The notes: a model not told the origin generated them from the sequence alone. DNA of 64,000 bases from Heyndrickxia sp050281185 (GCF_050281185.1 NZ_JBNNWS010000012.1:1-64000), one strand, 5' to 3'. Counted from the first letter of the stretch, positions 51,636 through 61,133 are shown. Numbers and translations are program-made.

Positions 51636-52685
51636 TTAGGTTCGTTTTATTTTAGATGATTCACGAAAGACTAATTCAAATGGCAAAATAAGCTTGATAG
51701 GAAGGCTGATTTTCTCTTCTACCATTTCCATTATCGTTTTTGCTGCCATTTTTCCCATTTCGTATTTAGGGATTTCCACTGTTGAAAGCGGCGGTGATGC
51801 ATATTTCCCCATTTCAATATTATCCACTCCAAAGAAGGTAATATCCTCGGGAATGCGGAGGTTATTTTCAATCACCGCTCTCATTGCAGCAATGGCCATC
51901 AGGTCACTGGCACAAACCATAGCTGTTGGCAAATGCGCTCGGTCTCTTTTTATGAGTTGAATCATTTCTTCGTAGCTATTTTCCATTTTCCACTTCGTAT
52001 TGATGACCCAATCAGGGCGGACAACAAGTCCTGCTTCTTCAATGGCAGATTGGTACCCTTTAAACCGATATTCAGCATGCAAATCTTCAAAGCTTTCATT
52101 AACCCCACCGCCAATAAACCCGATCTCCCGATGTCCCTGACTGATTAAATGCTGAACCACCATTTTAATAGCTGCCTCGCGGTTGTAATCGACAACAGCC
52201 ATATTCTTATCTGTATAGAAAAAGTCCAATCCGACCAACGGGATCATTTGCTGAATGTATTCAATTAGGCTCTCATCAATCCTGTCGATCAGAAGAAGTC
52301 CTTCAATCCCCACTTCATGAATTGTTTTAAGTAGCAGGGCCTCGTTTTCAAGTTCATCCTTGGTAATACTGATTAGGGTATAATCATTAGCTGTTAGTGT
52401 ATCGTGAATACCTGAATAAATATTTACAAAGTAAGGGTTAGTTTCTACCTGTTTTGGATTGGCGACCCAGCCAATTTTCATTGTTCTTGTTTTATTCTTT
52501 GTTAGTTTGTTAGTAACTAAATTTCGAGCATGCTGATTGGGTATATACCCTAACTCCTTAACAGCCTCCCAAATTTTCGCTCTTGTTTCCGGGTTCACAT
52601 TTCTTGTTTGATCATTTTGAATGACTCGCGAAACAGTAGAAATGGAAACGCCTACATATTCCGCAATATCTTTTAATCTTGCCAC
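51636..52685 (-). CDS. LacI-family transcriptional regulator
   Basis: 349 residues. N-terminal helix-turn-helix ARLKDIAEYVGVSISTVSRVIQN with the hinge, then a periplasmic-binding-like core (GWVANPKQ, LLIDRIDESLI, GFIGGGVNES, VCASDLMAIAAMRA). EbgR/GalR-like in general sequence. GTG start with GAGGTGG upstream. It probably controls part of the locus together with GntR. Its own promoter overlaps a copy of the operator motif at 52857-52870. Confidence 0.92.
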   Translation of the reverse strand: MARLKDIAEYVGVSISTVSRVIQNDQTRNVNPETRAKIWEAVKELGYIPNQHARNLVTNKLTKNKTRTMKIGWVANPKQVETNPYFVNIYSGIHDTLTANDYTLISITKDELENEALLLKTIHEVGIEGLLLIDRIDESLIEYIQQMIPLVGLDFFYTDKNMAVVDYNREAAIKMVVQHLISQGHREIGFIGGGVNESFEDLHAEYRFKGYQSAIEEAGLVVRPDWVINTKWKMENSYEEMIQLIKRDRAHLPTAMVCASDLMAIAAMRAVIENNLRIPEDITFFGVDNIEMGKYASPPLSTVEIPKYEMGKMAAKTIMEMVEEKISLPIKLILPFELVFRESSKIKRT

Positions 52686-52831
52686 TAATAAACCACCTCT
52701 TAGTTAAGTACTTTCTTTAATAGGATAACAAATTTATATCCAATATCGAAAATATCTTTTGAATTTTCATAATTACTTATAAGAGAGGTTTTATTTATCA
52801 CAAAATCTTAACTGAAAATTTTCATAATTAG

Positions 52832-52870
52832 AATATACTCCTTATCTCGTTAACCTGTCAACCCATCAAC
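52832..52870 (-). promoter_or_regulatory. Promoter of the LacI gene with operator-like motif
   Basis: -35 TTGACA (52856-52861), 18-bp spacer, -10 TATATT (52832-52837). The -35 overlaps GTTGATGGGTTGAC (52857-52870), a variant of the motif at the GH31 and importer 2 promoters. An overlapping GTTAACCTGTCAAC is also present. Confidence 0.6.
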
Positions 52871-52886
52871 TTAAATAAATATATTT

Positions 52887-53036
52887 ATTTCGACTGACAC
52901 CATATTGTTCACTTAATTGATGTTCAGAAGGAATTTTATCATCGGGTTTCTAAACATTATTTTTGATATTCTCAATGATGATCTCTTTTAATTGATGATA
53001 AAGTGGTATAAAACTTAATGTATCTAGCTTTTTCAT
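52887..53036 (-). pseudogene. GntR/HutC-family regulator, truncated with an in-frame stop
   Basis: ATG with AAGGAAA upstream reads MKKLDTLSFIPLYHQLKEII, is interrupted by TAG at codon 29 (52950-52952), and continues KPDDKIPSEHQLSEQYGVSRN before losing the frame. This is the N-terminal winged helix of a HutC-type GntR protein and a close paralogue of the intact GntR in this window (IPLYHQL, GDKIPSENQL, FGVSRN). The effector domain is missing. Confidence 0.85.
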
Positions 53037-53080
53037 ATCAATTTCCTTCAAACATTTAATCATGAAAAATATCTCTAATT

Positions 53081-53917
53081 CTATTTTCCACTACCTGCCG
53101 TCATTCCTTCGATAATCTTATCTGATAACCATAAATAGAAAATTAGGATTGGGAATATGACAATAACAACCCCGGCGAACAAACCTACCCAGTCTGAATT
53201 GTATTGCATCGATTGATAAAATTGGTATAAACCGACGGACAATGTGTATTTTTCATTTACATTCATATATGCTTTTGCTAGCAAAAACTCATTCCATAAT
53301 CCAACGGCATTTAAAATCATTACGGTAACCAAACCCGGACGAGCCATTGGAAGCATGACCTTCCAAAAAATTGTATTTTCACTTGCCCCATCAATGATCG
53401 CTGCTTCCTCTACATCTGAAGGTAAACTCTGAAAAAAACCAGTCAAAATAAAGATTGTAAACGGAAGGGACAACGCAATGTAAACAATGATTAAACCTAT
53501 AAATGAATTAATTAATCCAATTTTTATCAATAGTAAATAAATTGGAATCAATACCGCCTGATATGGAATACCAATTCCAATAACAAAAGCATTTGTTAAA
53601 AATTCCCTTCCAATAAAATTATACCTTGATAAAACGTAAGCGGCAGGCGCACTTACCAAAACGATACCAAGTACACTTAATGTAACCACTAATAAACTAT
53701 TAAAAAAATACGAGGCAAGATTTGACTGCACCCAGGCAGTATAATAATTTCCCCACTGAAGTGAAGCTGGGAGGCTCCAAAATCCTTCAAAGAGTTCACG
53801 ATTTGTTTTAAGGGAGGCTAAAACAATCCAACCTATTATAAACAAAATAAATAACGCCCATACATATAAAAATGTTTTTCCAAGTGCTGACCACACATTG
53901 CGTCCATTTGATTTCAC
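53081..53917 (-). CDS. Carbohydrate ABC transporter permease (MalG-like), importer 2
   Basis: 278 residues, six helices, EAA loop EEAAIIDGASENTIFWKVMLPMARPGL. GTG start behind AAAGGGG. Last gene of the importer 2 operon; 35 bp after the other permease. Like importer 1 it lacks a linked ATPase. Confidence 0.93.
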   Translation of the reverse strand: MKSNGRNVWSALGKTFLYVWALFILFIIGWIVLASLKTNRELFEGFWSLPASLQWGNYYTAWVQSNLASYFFNSLLVVTLSVLGIVLVSAPAAYVLSRYNFIGREFLTNAFVIGIGIPYQAVLIPIYLLLIKIGLINSFIGLIIVYIALSLPFTIFILTGFFQSLPSDVEEAAIIDGASENTIFWKVMLPMARPGLVTVMILNAVGLWNEFLLAKAYMNVNEKYTLSVGLYQFYQSMQYNSDWVGLFAGVVIVIFPILIFYLWLSDKIIEGMTAGSGK

Positions 53918-53952
53918 TTTATCTGCCCCTTTCTGTTTTAGCCCAAAAAGCT

Positions 53953-54834
53953 CTATAGTTCATATACTTCACGTTTGAATAGCTTTCTACCAGTGACAAC
54001 GAATAACAAGACGACAAAAATCATTGTCACAGCAATTGCACTTGAATACCCTAATTGATAAATAGGTGTTCGCTGGCCGAAGCCAAGTATGAATTGATAC
54101 ATGGCAGTATTCCACATCCTTGTCGGGGGCTCTGCACCACCAAATGCAAACAAGAAATCAAATAAACGAATGGCATTGATTCCCCATAGGATAATCGCAA
54201 TGGACATAACATCCCATATTAATGGAAGTGTAATTTTGGTAAAAATTACAAATGTAGATGCACCCTCTACTCGAGCAGCTTCAAAAATCGTATTTGGAAT
54301 TTTATCTACTCCGGCTAAAAGAATAATGGCGTAAAACCCAGTGCTATACCAAATAATCGCTATTATTGCTGACATCATAATGTTGTTAGGACCAGTCCAG
54401 TTAACCGGGTTAAGTCCGATAGAAGTTAATATAGAGTTAAAAAAACCAATATCAAAGCGATATAAATAATTCCAAACTACCGCCAAAGCAATTGGTGCAA
54501 TGATTTGCGGGAAAAAGATGACTGCCCGGATTGCCTTTTTTGCTATTACTCCTTGGCTCATCAGTGCGGTAAATAAAAACCCAATGAGAAAAACAAAAAT
54601 GCCTCCAACAAATAAAATTAGCATCATATTTAAAAATGACTGCCAATATATAGGGTCAACTAATAGTTTTTCATAATTTTTTAACCCCACAAATTTCATA
54701 TCATCTGTAAAACCACTCCACTCATTAAAGCTGATCCAGACACCATAGATCGCGGGACCTATAAAAAATATTAGATATAAGCTAACTGCCGGTAACAAAT
54801 ATGGTACGGTTAGCTTTTTCCTGCCAGCTCTCAC
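53953..54834 (-). CDS. Carbohydrate ABC transporter permease (MalF-like), importer 2
   Basis: 293 residues, six helices, beginning LTVPYLLPAVSLYLIFFIGPAIYGVWISF, EAA loop FEAARVEGASTFVIFTKITLPL. GTG start behind GAGGAGG. It follows the importer 2 binding protein across a strong hairpin. Confidence 0.93.
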   Translation of the reverse strand: MRAGRKKLTVPYLLPAVSLYLIFFIGPAIYGVWISFNEWSGFTDDMKFVGLKNYEKLLVDPIYWQSFLNMMLILFVGGIFVFLIGFLFTALMSQGVIAKKAIRAVIFFPQIIAPIALAVVWNYLYRFDIGFFNSILTSIGLNPVNWTGPNNIMMSAIIAIIWYSTGFYAIILLAGVDKIPNTIFEAARVEGASTFVIFTKITLPLIWDVMSIAIILWGINAIRLFDFLFAFGGAEPPTRMWNTAMYQFILGFGQRTPIYQLGYSSAIAVTMIFVVLLFVVTGRKLFKREVYEL

Positions 54835-54861
54835 AGTTCATCCTCCTCTTCACACTAGGTG

Positions 54862-54910
54862 TTTTGAAAGAAAGCAGGAGAACGATTATTTCTCCTGCTT
54901 TCTTTCAAAA
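54862..54910 (-). terminator. Perfect 20-bp stem between binding protein and permease
   Basis: TTTTGAAAGAAAGCAGGAGA (54862-54881) pairs perfectly with 54891-54910 across a 9-nt loop, directly after the binding-protein stop codon. Such stems usually cause partial termination or protect the upstream message, giving more binding protein than permease. The T-rich arm favours a terminator-like role. Confidence 0.8.
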
Positions 54911-56209
54911 TTATTTTTTACTCCAGTAATCCTTTGTTTGTTTTTGCAGCTCTTGAACAAACTCTTCAGCTTTCATTTCTCCGAATATTAATTTATCATC
55001 AAGCGGTAAAAATACGGTTTTCCACCAATCTGGATATTCGGCCTGCAAACCATCGTATTCCTTATGGTAAGAAGAGGCATTGACAATAATATCTCTAAAA
55101 TCTGCCAGCCCGTCTGGTGCATCTAAATCTGTTCTTGTACTAATATTTTTTGTATCTTTTACAATACCTTCTTGATATTTTTTCTGCATGGCAAAGGCAA
55201 GGAAATCCTGAACTGCTTTTTTATTAGCACCTTTTGGAGCAACCCATCCAATTAAGTAAAGTTCAGCTTGGTCAGCGCCGCCATTTCCACCTGCAACTTC
55301 CGGGAAAGGAAAAGCTTTGTAGACAAAATCCTTAGAAGAATATTGAGCAGTTTCACTTGATAACCAGCTTCCTACTAAAATCATGGCTGATTTTCCACTT
55401 GCCCAAGCCGTTTGGGCAGCAGGGTACTGACTTCCTTTGTACCCATCTGCAAAGAAATTGTTATCTACAAGCTCTTGTACCTTTTTCGCCGCTTCTAAGA
55501 ATCCTGGTTTGGACCATGCTTGACCCGTCTTATCTCCAGCAGCCTCTATTAGAGCACCAGGGCCCATTAAACGCTCAACCAACCAGTAATAGTAATAAGC
55601 ATTATAAAAATCTATATTTCCATCCTGCGCGAGTGGAGCTAACCCCTTACTCTGGAACTTCTTATTTAGCTCCACAAATTCGTCCCAAGTGGATGGTGGC
55701 TTTACTCCATATTCTTCGAAAAGGCTTTCATTATAGTGAAAACCAGAGCTGATGATTTCATATGGAATAAAATAAGTATTTTCTCCCTGTTGATAGAATG
55801 GTAGTACTTTATCTAAAAAGGCATCTTGAAACACTGTTCCTTCATTTGGAATTTTCATAGAGAGTAATTCATTTAATGGTTCTGCTAACTTGTTTTTAAT
55901 TAATGCTCCTTCAACCTCAGCCCCTGATTGTTCTGTAAGATCGGGTGCGTCCCCACTTAAAGCTGCATTTCTTACTTTAGACATCACTTCACGGCCCATC
56001 CATTGTACATCTACCTTGACATTTGGATTAGCATCTTGGTATTCATCAATGATTTTTTGGATGACAACCTGTTGCGGTTCCCCTTTATTCCACATAGACC
56101 AATACTTAATCGTAGTTTTTCCTGAAGAAGAACTGCTATTACTGCATGCTGCAAGTAATAAAACAGCGACCAACAGGAATGAAATAACACTGATCAACTT
56201 TTTTCCCAC
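54911..56209 (-). CDS. Sugar-binding lipoprotein of importer 2
   Basis: 432 residues. Lipobox LAAC with Cys22, Ser-rich linker, then an extracellular solute-binding protein family 1 fold (TTIKYWSMWNKGEPQQVVIQKIIDEYQ, APDLTEQSGAE, WASGKSAMILVGSWL). GTG start behind GAGGGGG. First gene of importer 2, with its own promoter carrying the locus operator motif. Ligand unknown. Confidence 0.93.
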   Translation of the reverse strand: MGKKLISVISFLLVAVLLLAACSNSSSSSGKTTIKYWSMWNKGEPQQVVIQKIIDEYQDANPNVKVDVQWMGREVMSKVRNAALSGDAPDLTEQSGAEVEGALIKNKLAEPLNELLSMKIPNEGTVFQDAFLDKVLPFYQQGENTYFIPYEIISSGFHYNESLFEEYGVKPPSTWDEFVELNKKFQSKGLAPLAQDGNIDFYNAYYYYWLVERLMGPGALIEAAGDKTGQAWSKPGFLEAAKKVQELVDNNFFADGYKGSQYPAAQTAWASGKSAMILVGSWLSSETAQYSSKDFVYKAFPFPEVAGGNGGADQAELYLIGWVAPKGANKKAVQDFLAFAMQKKYQEGIVKDTKNISTRTDLDAPDGLADFRDIIVNASSYHKEYDGLQAEYPDWWKTVFLPLDDKLIFGEMKAEEFVQELQKQTKDYWSKK

Positions 56210-56268
56210 TTAATTTCCCCCTCTTTTTCCCCAAAAAGTCTATTAATACGAATTTTCCTAACAATTAA

Positions 56269-56298
56269 AATATATAATAAACGGGTTGATGGGTCAAC
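56269..56298 (-). promoter_or_regulatory. Promoter and operator of importer 2
   Basis: -35 TTGACC (56292-56297), 17-bp spacer, -10 TATATT (56269-56274). The motif GGGTTGATGGGTCAAC (56283-56298) covers the -35 and is identical, over 16 bp, to the GH31 promoter site. Confidence 0.75.
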
Positions 56299-56404
56299 AG
56301 CATATGTAATTATTTTTTGAATTCAAAAAGAGTTTGATATCATCTTGAAATTATGTTTTCTATCCTCCATACTCCCTTAAAACCGAGCAGCAAGCCCTTA
56401 CACT

Positions 56405-56450
56405 TAAAAAAAGAGAAAAGAAATCATCATATTAATGACCCCTTTTCTCT
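56405..56450 (-). terminator. Terminator after the GH31 transcription unit
   Basis: AGAGAAAAG (56412-56420) pairs with CTTTTCTCT (56442-56450), with the T7 run on the minus strand, ending the GH31 unit before the importer 2 promoter. Confidence 0.8.
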
Positions 56451-56499
56451 CAATGTACCCTTTTGCAACTACGGCTTACTAATGCTTTTTCTTGAATTT

Positions 56500-56694
56500 T
56501 TACTCTAATCTAGATACAATAGCCGCAAAGTTTTGTGTGAAATCAGATACAACTTCATCTATTTCAAGTTGTAATGAATTTGGATTTTTATAGACATTTA
56601 CTATTTTTCCCTTTAAAGCATTAAACCCTGAGCTTTTCAAACTTTTCTTTGAGTAATGCTTATCATCAAAAAGATTAATTTCCCGGTTCTTCAC
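56500..56694 (-). CDS. 64-codon ORF overlapping the GH31 3' end
   Basis: Frame overlaps the GH31 gene by 20 bp, starts GTG with GAGGTG 10 nt upstream, and ends ...VSDFTQNFAAIVSRLE before the terminator. It is in the next reading frame, so it may be either a coupled small protein or the original C-terminus of the GH31 protein after a frameshift. No family recognised. Confidence 0.45.
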   Translation of the reverse strand: MKNREINLFDDKHYSKKSLKSSGFNALKGKIVNVYKNPNSLQLEIDEVVSDFTQNFAAIVSRLE

Positions 56695-59600
56695 TAGGGT
56701 TTAACACCTCGCCGATTTTATCAATGGTATCAAAGGCTGTATTAACTAGTAATGATCTGGTAATCGGCATATCAAAAGTTATATCTTTCTTAGCCTTTAA
56801 CATAACTGTGGCCAATGACTGGGTGCCTTCCAAAGTTGGTAGAGTACCCTTGTTAGAAAACGCAGTCATAATTCGCTGCTGAGTGTTTCCAATCCCGGCG
56901 AGGGCAGAATAATTCAACATATGGGCAGTCTCATTGGATGGAGAAACAATATTTTCTCCACATGTTCCGTCAGGTTTACACTGTTTTACTATTTCATATT
57001 TGTTGGGATCCAACATAAGTTCCAAGTTAAAGGCATTGATATCCTTTAGACCGACCCCAATGATTTCAACTGTAAATTCCTCTCCCGCTTTTAACTGCTG
57101 CTTGCTGGGCCTTATATCCAATCGTCCAGCAACCGGTCTGCCCGTTGGTTGAAGCGGCTGTTTACCCAATTGGGAAGCAACATACATTAAATCATAGGCA
57201 TCAATTACACCATTGAAATTAATATCAACCTTTGAAACCTGGTCCCAAGCTGTATCAGTTTGGTCAAGACCCATATAGCTTGCAAAGAAGAGGAGGTCAT
57301 CTTCATTAATTACTCCGTTCGGTATATTCTCACCTACAACCGTACCTTCTGTTTTATCTTTTTTGTATGGCCTGAATTCCTGCGCGCTACCAAATCCGCC
57401 TACAGAGCCTGTAATGGTCAACTTAATATACCTTGCAACAATATTTTCCTTAAACTGAATTACTTTGGTTGCATTATTTCTCTCAAATGTTCCATCAGTA
57501 ATGATATTTTTATACGTTTTGCCATCTAAACTTACGTCTAAATTGTATTTTAATATCGTTCCATTCCCTGCATCTGGTCTTGGAACATACTCAAACTTAT
57601 CTAATTCATAAGCTAACTTCATATCAATCTCAAAGGTATGCGGCAGTTTATTCCCCTCATCTCCCCATGCTGTATGCCACAAAGTTTCATCTTTTCCATC
57701 GACAGCTAAAGCTGCTTCTTGTCCCGGCTGTTCACTATCTGCTTTTGCTGTCATATTCTTAGGGACATTTCTGTATCGGTCAAGCTTCGTTCTGATTTTG
57801 AGCTCATCACTCCAGCCAGATGATCCTTTTGTATTCGTTACTCTTATTCTATAAGAATACTCTGTATCAGATGTTAATCCCGAATGAAGATAGAATGGGA
57901 CTTGCTGGCTATCACTCATCTTAAACACATTAGTATGAACAACACCATTAATCATTAAATCATAGGTTGTATTTGACCCATCAACCTTTTCCCAATTTAA
58001 TTTAATATCTTGGTCTGTAATGTTGGATTCATCAGCATTAAGCCCAGTTGGAATAGTTGGTACTGCTTTATCCAGGACTTCTTTCTTTTGTGTATTATCA
58101 AAGCCATTTACTGAAAAAACGATATTATTTTTCGTGATGTCTGTTTTTCCAACTTTAATAAATAACTTTGGTGATGTAAAAATTTCAGTCTTTTCAAATG
58201 GTGAACCTTTTGTCGAATATTTGTTCAAGTTGGGATGTTCATTATAGAAGTACACGTTTTCCGAGTTTTGATATTCCTCTTCGCTCGTAACTTCTCGTAA
58301 TTTAATATTTTTATTACCAACCTTAACCTGATGTATATTCTTTGGCTTTACACGAGTATTAACAATCACTTCTGTGCCCCGCTCTTTAACCATGCCTTTA
58401 TAGCCCTTTCCTTTTGCGGCATATACGGTAATATCAACTTTGTTCCCGATAATTTCAGAAGTGACCTTTGTTCTTGCATTTTCCCCTTCCTTATACTCAA
58501 CCGTTTTACCATCGTCTTCATACAGGGTAAACTCTGATTTTCCCGATGGATATACATCAAATATTCTATTTTCCGAACCATCCAATTCATTAATGGAATT
58601 GTTTTCCGGTGCCATTGGAATGATTGCGCCAGCTTTCACAAATATAGGAGTCTTCCATAATGGAGCACTAAAATTATGAAGAACTGAACCTCCCTGATAT
58701 TGCTCACCTGTAAAATAATCGATCCAAACTTGATCTTTATCTGGAAGATAAATATCGTTCCTTACTTCTGCTGCATTAGAGTTTTCATCATATATTGGCG
58801 CCACTAAAAGATTGGGTCCCCACATATATTGATATTGTGTTTCGGTCCCGTACGTAAAAGGATCATTTGGATATTCTAACATCATTCCTCTGACCATAGG
58901 CATGGATGTTGCTGTTGATTCCTCAGCAATCGTATAGATATAAGGCATCATTTGCGACTTTAATTTTAAATACATCCTATTTATCGATGTATAGGGTTCA
59001 CCATAATTCCATGGGTTTTTAGACTTACTATAATCAGTACCTCCCGATGCCCAGCCGTCCATATCAATCTGGATAGGAGTGAATGCTTTCCATTGGAAAT
59101 CACGTGTTTGTACTTTTGCATCTCCGCCAAATATACCATCCATATCTGAGCCAACGTTTGGATTCCCTGATAGCCCGGAGCCAATGTAAGTAGGGATATG
59201 CATTCTAATGTACTCCCAATTGCCGCCATATTGATCGCCTGACCATAATGTTGCATAACGCTGAGTACCAGCCCACCCATCTAGTGAAATAACAAATGGA
59301 CGTGCACCACCTGAATTATCTTCTTTTTGAATTCCTTCTGCTGCCTGGCGTGTTGCATTTAAAGCCATGGAATATCCTTGCCCAACCCATGCAACATCCG
59401 TCTTTATGGCTCTTACACCAGCTTTAACTTCCCCGTCAAGGTCTCTGCGTAAAGGGCTGTCTTCAGGTAAATTAGGGTCTGGATAGAGATTGCTTTGTGT
59501 CCATAAGCCTACCTCTACTTTTTGATCATTTGCCTTATCAACAAATTGCTCTAAATTATCCAATCCGCCATATCCGCATCCATAACCGTCATTTGGCAAA

Positions 59601-60604
59601 AACCATCCTAAAGGCATATCGTTGTCTACATATTGATTTAATGTATTTACCCCATTAGTTAGGAAGGTTCGTTGGTCCTTATGACCATTGTGAGTTCCAT
59701 TAAAACAGTCAGCATGCCCTAAGTAGAAAGCGTATTTTGGCATAAGGGCTGGTTTTCCCGTTAATTCTGTATATTCGTTAATGATTTTTGGAATGGAATT
59801 ATCTACAAAATAATAAGCGTCAAATCTGTCTTCACTGTGAGTAAAGGTAGACGTTTTTGTAAAATCATAAACACCCGGCTTAAAAGTATTTCGCATGACT
59901 CCATAGCCTTCTGTGCTTAAATAAAATGGGACTGGGCTTGATGCAGCTCCTGCATCCCAACCTCCCCCGATGGCAATTTTTATAGAGTTATTCTTATGGG
60001 CATAAAACCCATTCTGTTGACCCCCACCATAAAAAAATTCGTTTTCTTTTGTATCAAGGGTTTGAACTGTACTTCCGCTCGAATGTTTTAGAGGCTCACT
60101 TTCACTCCAAAGAATCTTTGATTGTTTTTTATCGTACAAGCTCATTTTTGAGGTAGTTTTATCAACTCTTAATTCTAAAGCATCAGTAGATATTTTATAG
60201 ACATTGCTATCACTCTCATCGACCTTAATGCCAATCTCTCCATATTGCCTTTTGTAATCGTTAACATTTTTGTCGATAATTTTCGTCTCATGCTCAGGTT
60301 TGTTGGGAGTTGGATATTCTTCAAAAATACCCTTTGGGTCCAAATGTAGTCGAAACACATTATTTTTTAGAAAGTTAATTTTTATTTTTTCTCCTGTTTC
60401 TAAATTAAGATATACATTATTGTGATCTTTTGTAATCTTAGTTACTTTTCCTATAGTCTTGGTTTCATTGGCAGCGAGATTTTCAATTGAGTACTCCTTT
60501 TCAGTTGTTGCCACAGATGCTGTTGAAGGAAGCGTAGAAAGTAACATACCCACTGATAAGCATAAACCTATCATCTTTTTTAACGTAGTTCGTCGTCTTT
60601 GCAT
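56675..60604 (-). CDS. Secreted GH31 glycosidase with FN3, CBM32, dockerin and cohesin domains
   Basis: 1309 residues. Signal peptide about 1-30; GH31 mutarotase-like and barrel domains to about 780, with the predicted nucleophile Asp403 in KTDVAW and acid/base Asp457 in WSGDQYGG. Then an FN3 domain (about 851-938), an F5/8C-type CBM32 (941-1082), dockerin-like loops (DLLFFASYMG..., VDINFNGVIDAYDLMYVASQLG, 1092-1150) and a cohesin-like end (1158-1295). The KTDVAW-type catalytic sequence recalls GH31 alpha-N-acetylgalactosaminidases rather than alpha-glucosidases; this is inferred. GGAGG lies 7 nt before the ATG. No LPxTG anchor. Confidence 0.88.
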   Translation of the reverse strand: MQRRRTTLKKMIGLCLSVGMLLSTLPSTASVATTEKEYSIENLAANETKTIGKVTKITKDHNNVYLNLETGEKIKINFLKNNVFRLHLDPKGIFEEYPTPNKPEHETKIIDKNVNDYKRQYGEIGIKVDESDSNVYKISTDALELRVDKTTSKMSLYDKKQSKILWSESEPLKHSSGSTVQTLDTKENEFFYGGGQQNGFYAHKNNSIKIAIGGGWDAGAASSPVPFYLSTEGYGVMRNTFKPGVYDFTKTSTFTHSEDRFDAYYFVDNSIPKIINEYTELTGKPALMPKYAFYLGHADCFNGTHNGHKDQRTFLTNGVNTLNQYVDNDMPLGWFLPNDGYGCGYGGLDNLEQFVDKANDQKVEVGLWTQSNLYPDPNLPEDSPLRRDLDGEVKAGVRAIKTDVAWVGQGYSMALNATRQAAEGIQKEDNSGGARPFVISLDGWAGTQRYATLWSGDQYGGNWEYIRMHIPTYIGSGLSGNPNVGSDMDGIFGGDAKVQTRDFQWKAFTPIQIDMDGWASGGTDYSKSKNPWNYGEPYTSINRMYLKLKSQMMPYIYTIAEESTATSMPMVRGMMLEYPNDPFTYGTETQYQYMWGPNLLVAPIYDENSNAAEVRNDIYLPDKDQVWIDYFTGEQYQGGSVLHNFSAPLWKTPIFVKAGAIIPMAPENNSINELDGSENRIFDVYPSGKSEFTLYEDDGKTVEYKEGENARTKVTSEIIGNKVDITVYAAKGKGYKGMVKERGTEVIVNTRVKPKNIHQVKVGNKNIKLREVTSEEEYQNSENVYFYNEHPNLNKYSTKGSPFEKTEIFTSPKLFIKVGKTDITKNNIVFSVNGFDNTQKKEVLDKAVPTIPTGLNADESNITDQDIKLNWEKVDGSNTTYDLMINGVVHTNVFKMSDSQQVPFYLHSGLTSDTEYSYRIRVTNTKGSSGWSDELKIRTKLDRYRNVPKNMTAKADSEQPGQEAALAVDGKDETLWHTAWGDEGNKLPHTFEIDMKLAYELDKFEYVPRPDAGNGTILKYNLDVSLDGKTYKNIITDGTFERNNATKVIQFKENIVARYIKLTITGSVGGFGSAQEFRPYKKDKTEGTVVGENIPNGVINEDDLLFFASYMGLDQTDTAWDQVSKVDINFNGVIDAYDLMYVASQLGKQPLQPTGRPVAGRLDIRPSKQQLKAGEEFTVEIIGVGLKDINAFNLELMLDPNKYEIVKQCKPDGTCGENIVSPSNETAHMLNYSALAGIGNTQQRIMTAFSNKGTLPTLEGTQSLATVMLKAKKDITFDMPITRSLLVNTAFDTIDKIGEVLNPSEEPGN

Positions 60605-60797
60605 ATTTTACCTCCAATAGTAATAATGGTTTACCGAAAATAAACTCCGACTGTCTTTAACTCTTCATATGGATAATTGACTTATACACTTCCTTGGGGA
60701 TCCAATTGGAAGAAAAGAGAGACAATCTCTAAAAAAAACACTTAAATTCATCCCTCCTGCCTTTATCTCAATTTGTGCAATTTTCTAACTATTTCAA

Positions 60798-60826
60798 TAT
60801 ATAACACATAGGGTTGATGGGTCAAC
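60798..60826 (-). promoter_or_regulatory. Promoter and operator of the GH31 gene
   Basis: -35 TTGACC (60820-60825), 16-bp spacer, -10 TATATA (60798-60803). The motif GGGTTGATGGGTCAAC (60811-60826) covers the -35. The leader to the ATG is about 190 nt. The remaining gap to 61134 has no gene. Confidence 0.75.
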
Positions 60827-61068
60827 TTAGTAACGCAAATATCCTACAAAAGTTCTACTTTCCTATCGTCTAAAGAAAAAACATTAGGGCAAAACAAAAA
60901 AAAGGATAGCCTAGGGCCCCTTCAAACTTGGTCGGCATTAACAATCTATGAAAATTACAAAAAAAACATAAAAACCCCCACATTTGCACGAATATACTTT
61001 CATAACAAAATAATGCCAAATGGAAATATTCAAACATACATCTTTCATTTAGAGAGGTAAGTAATAAC

Positions 61069-61088
61069 GGGTTGATGGTACGGGTTAA
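61069..61088. promoter_or_regulatory. Possible distal operator
   Basis: GGGTTGATGG-TACGGGTTAA repeats the first ten bases of the GH31 operator, 258 bp upstream of it and just after the GntR terminator. It may be an auxiliary site for DNA looping, or a decayed promoter copy. Confidence 0.4.
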
Positions 61089-61094
61089 TTTTAT

Positions 61095-61123
61095 AAAAAA
61101 CTCATAGACACATTGCTATGAGT
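61095..61123 (-). terminator. Terminator of the GntR gene
   Basis: ACTCATAG (61100-61107) pairs with CTATGAGT (61116-61123) and is followed by T6 on the minus strand. The stem is the same as the first hairpin in the ROK leader. Confidence 0.8.
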
Positions 61124-61133
61124 GATTTAACCA

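Noticed and set aside
57260..59280. Several 60-99-codon frames antisense or out of frame to the GH31 gene
   Set aside because: Shadows of a long, clearly coding gene with normal domain structure.
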